Below are positions 63,921 through 64,000 of a DNA stretch of 64,000 bases, piece by piece. A program made the translations under genes and the position numbers. Positions within the stretch are counted from its first letter, which is position 1; each line of letters opens with the position of its first letter. This DNA comes from Bacteroidaceae bacterium (lineage in GTDB: Bacteria > Bacteroidota > Bacteroidia > Bacteroidales > Bacteroidaceae), in contig JAGAQY010000034.1 in assembly GCA_017622495.1 (NCBI GenBank), forward strand, positions 20,357-84,356. Direction: 5' to 3'. A model generated the notes under the pieces. That model ran no database searches and was not told the origin of the DNA. It saw nothing but the letters and a program-made list of their open reading frames with translations.

Positions 63921-64000
63921 ATGAGAGAAAAACGAGAACATTACAGTGAAGAAGAATGTCTTTCCATTCTTCGGGATTATTATTCCTCGGGAATGAGTAA
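63921..64000 (+). mobile_element. start of an insertion-sequence transposase gene, cut by the window edge
   Basis: An ATG-led frame of 26 codons (MREKREHYSEEECLSILRDY, then YSSGMS) runs off the window. The EECLSILRDYYSSGMS segment resembles the N-terminal helix-turn-helix of Bacteroidetes IS transposases, in which YYSSGMS recurs. The left IS end is probably in 63860-63920, but no inverted repeat can be defined without the other end. Confidence 0.55.

Noticed and set aside
1..64000. tRNA and rRNA genes
   Set aside because: I looked for T-loop-like GGTTCGAATCC patterns and rRNA-like stretches and saw none; a profile search could still find a missed tRNA.

Overview
The window reads as chromosome of a Bacteroidales bacterium, most likely Prevotellaceae-like. 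Support comes from three SusC/SusD outer-membrane pairs, a PorU-PorV type IX secretion pair with a type IX cargo protease, many Bacteroidetes lipoproteins, Omp28 and DUF6029 proteins, and several promoters of the Bacteroidetes form (TTTG, about 20 nt, TAnnTTTG). The genus cannot be fixed from sequence reading alone.

Layout. 1-5440 (minus): hflX (cut by the window edge), a small lipoprotein and an M6 protease with a type IX sorting domain. 5549-9328 (plus): TlpA-like thioredoxin, DUF6029 barrel and Omp28-like lipoprotein. 9329-10218 has no gene; it holds a 650-bp nested inverted repeat with four 22-bp palindromic units at its centre. 10219-16070: a lipoprotein, a metzincin lipoprotein, a second Omp28-like protein and a lipoprotein gene broken by a one-base frameshift. 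16279-36262 is the SusC/SusD region (below). 36357-37790 is an ATPase gene with operator-like repeats over its promoter. 38053-54898 is mostly core genome: rplS, a 5'-nucleotidase split into two genes, a patatin/surface-antigen protein, yicC-gmk-nadD, porU-porV-ispF, a PASTA protein and rluD. 55053-62313: tRNA nucleotidyltransferase, an AlbA_2 protein, surE-lpxB, parAB with DUF5683, and a TfoX-like protein. 62349-64000: an HU-like protein, a GxxExxY protein, two long dispersed hairpin repeats and the start of an insertion sequence.

The most interesting region is 22273-30742. An exact 18-bp sequence occurs three times: inside codons 68-74 of susC2 (24634-24651); at the very point where susC homology begins in susC3, which has no signal peptide and no visible promoter (30721-30742); and in inverted orientation upstream of susC1 (22276-22297). 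The last two sites match over 22 bp. A tyrosine recombinase gene lies between the susC1 and susC2 sites, and a consensus promoter plus the signal-peptide end of susC2 sit on the same segment. I infer a three-site shufflon in which a mobile 'promoter plus signal peptide' end is inverted to drive one of three SusC/SusD systems at a time. SusC/SusD inversion by tyrosine recombinases is known in Bacteroides fragilis; this locus and its intergenic pivot site are inferred here from sequence only.

Two intergenic elements (9423-10075 and 22411-22853) share an unusual plan: nested inverted arms with a common centre and, at that centre, four units at exactly 22-bp spacing, but with unrelated unit sequences.
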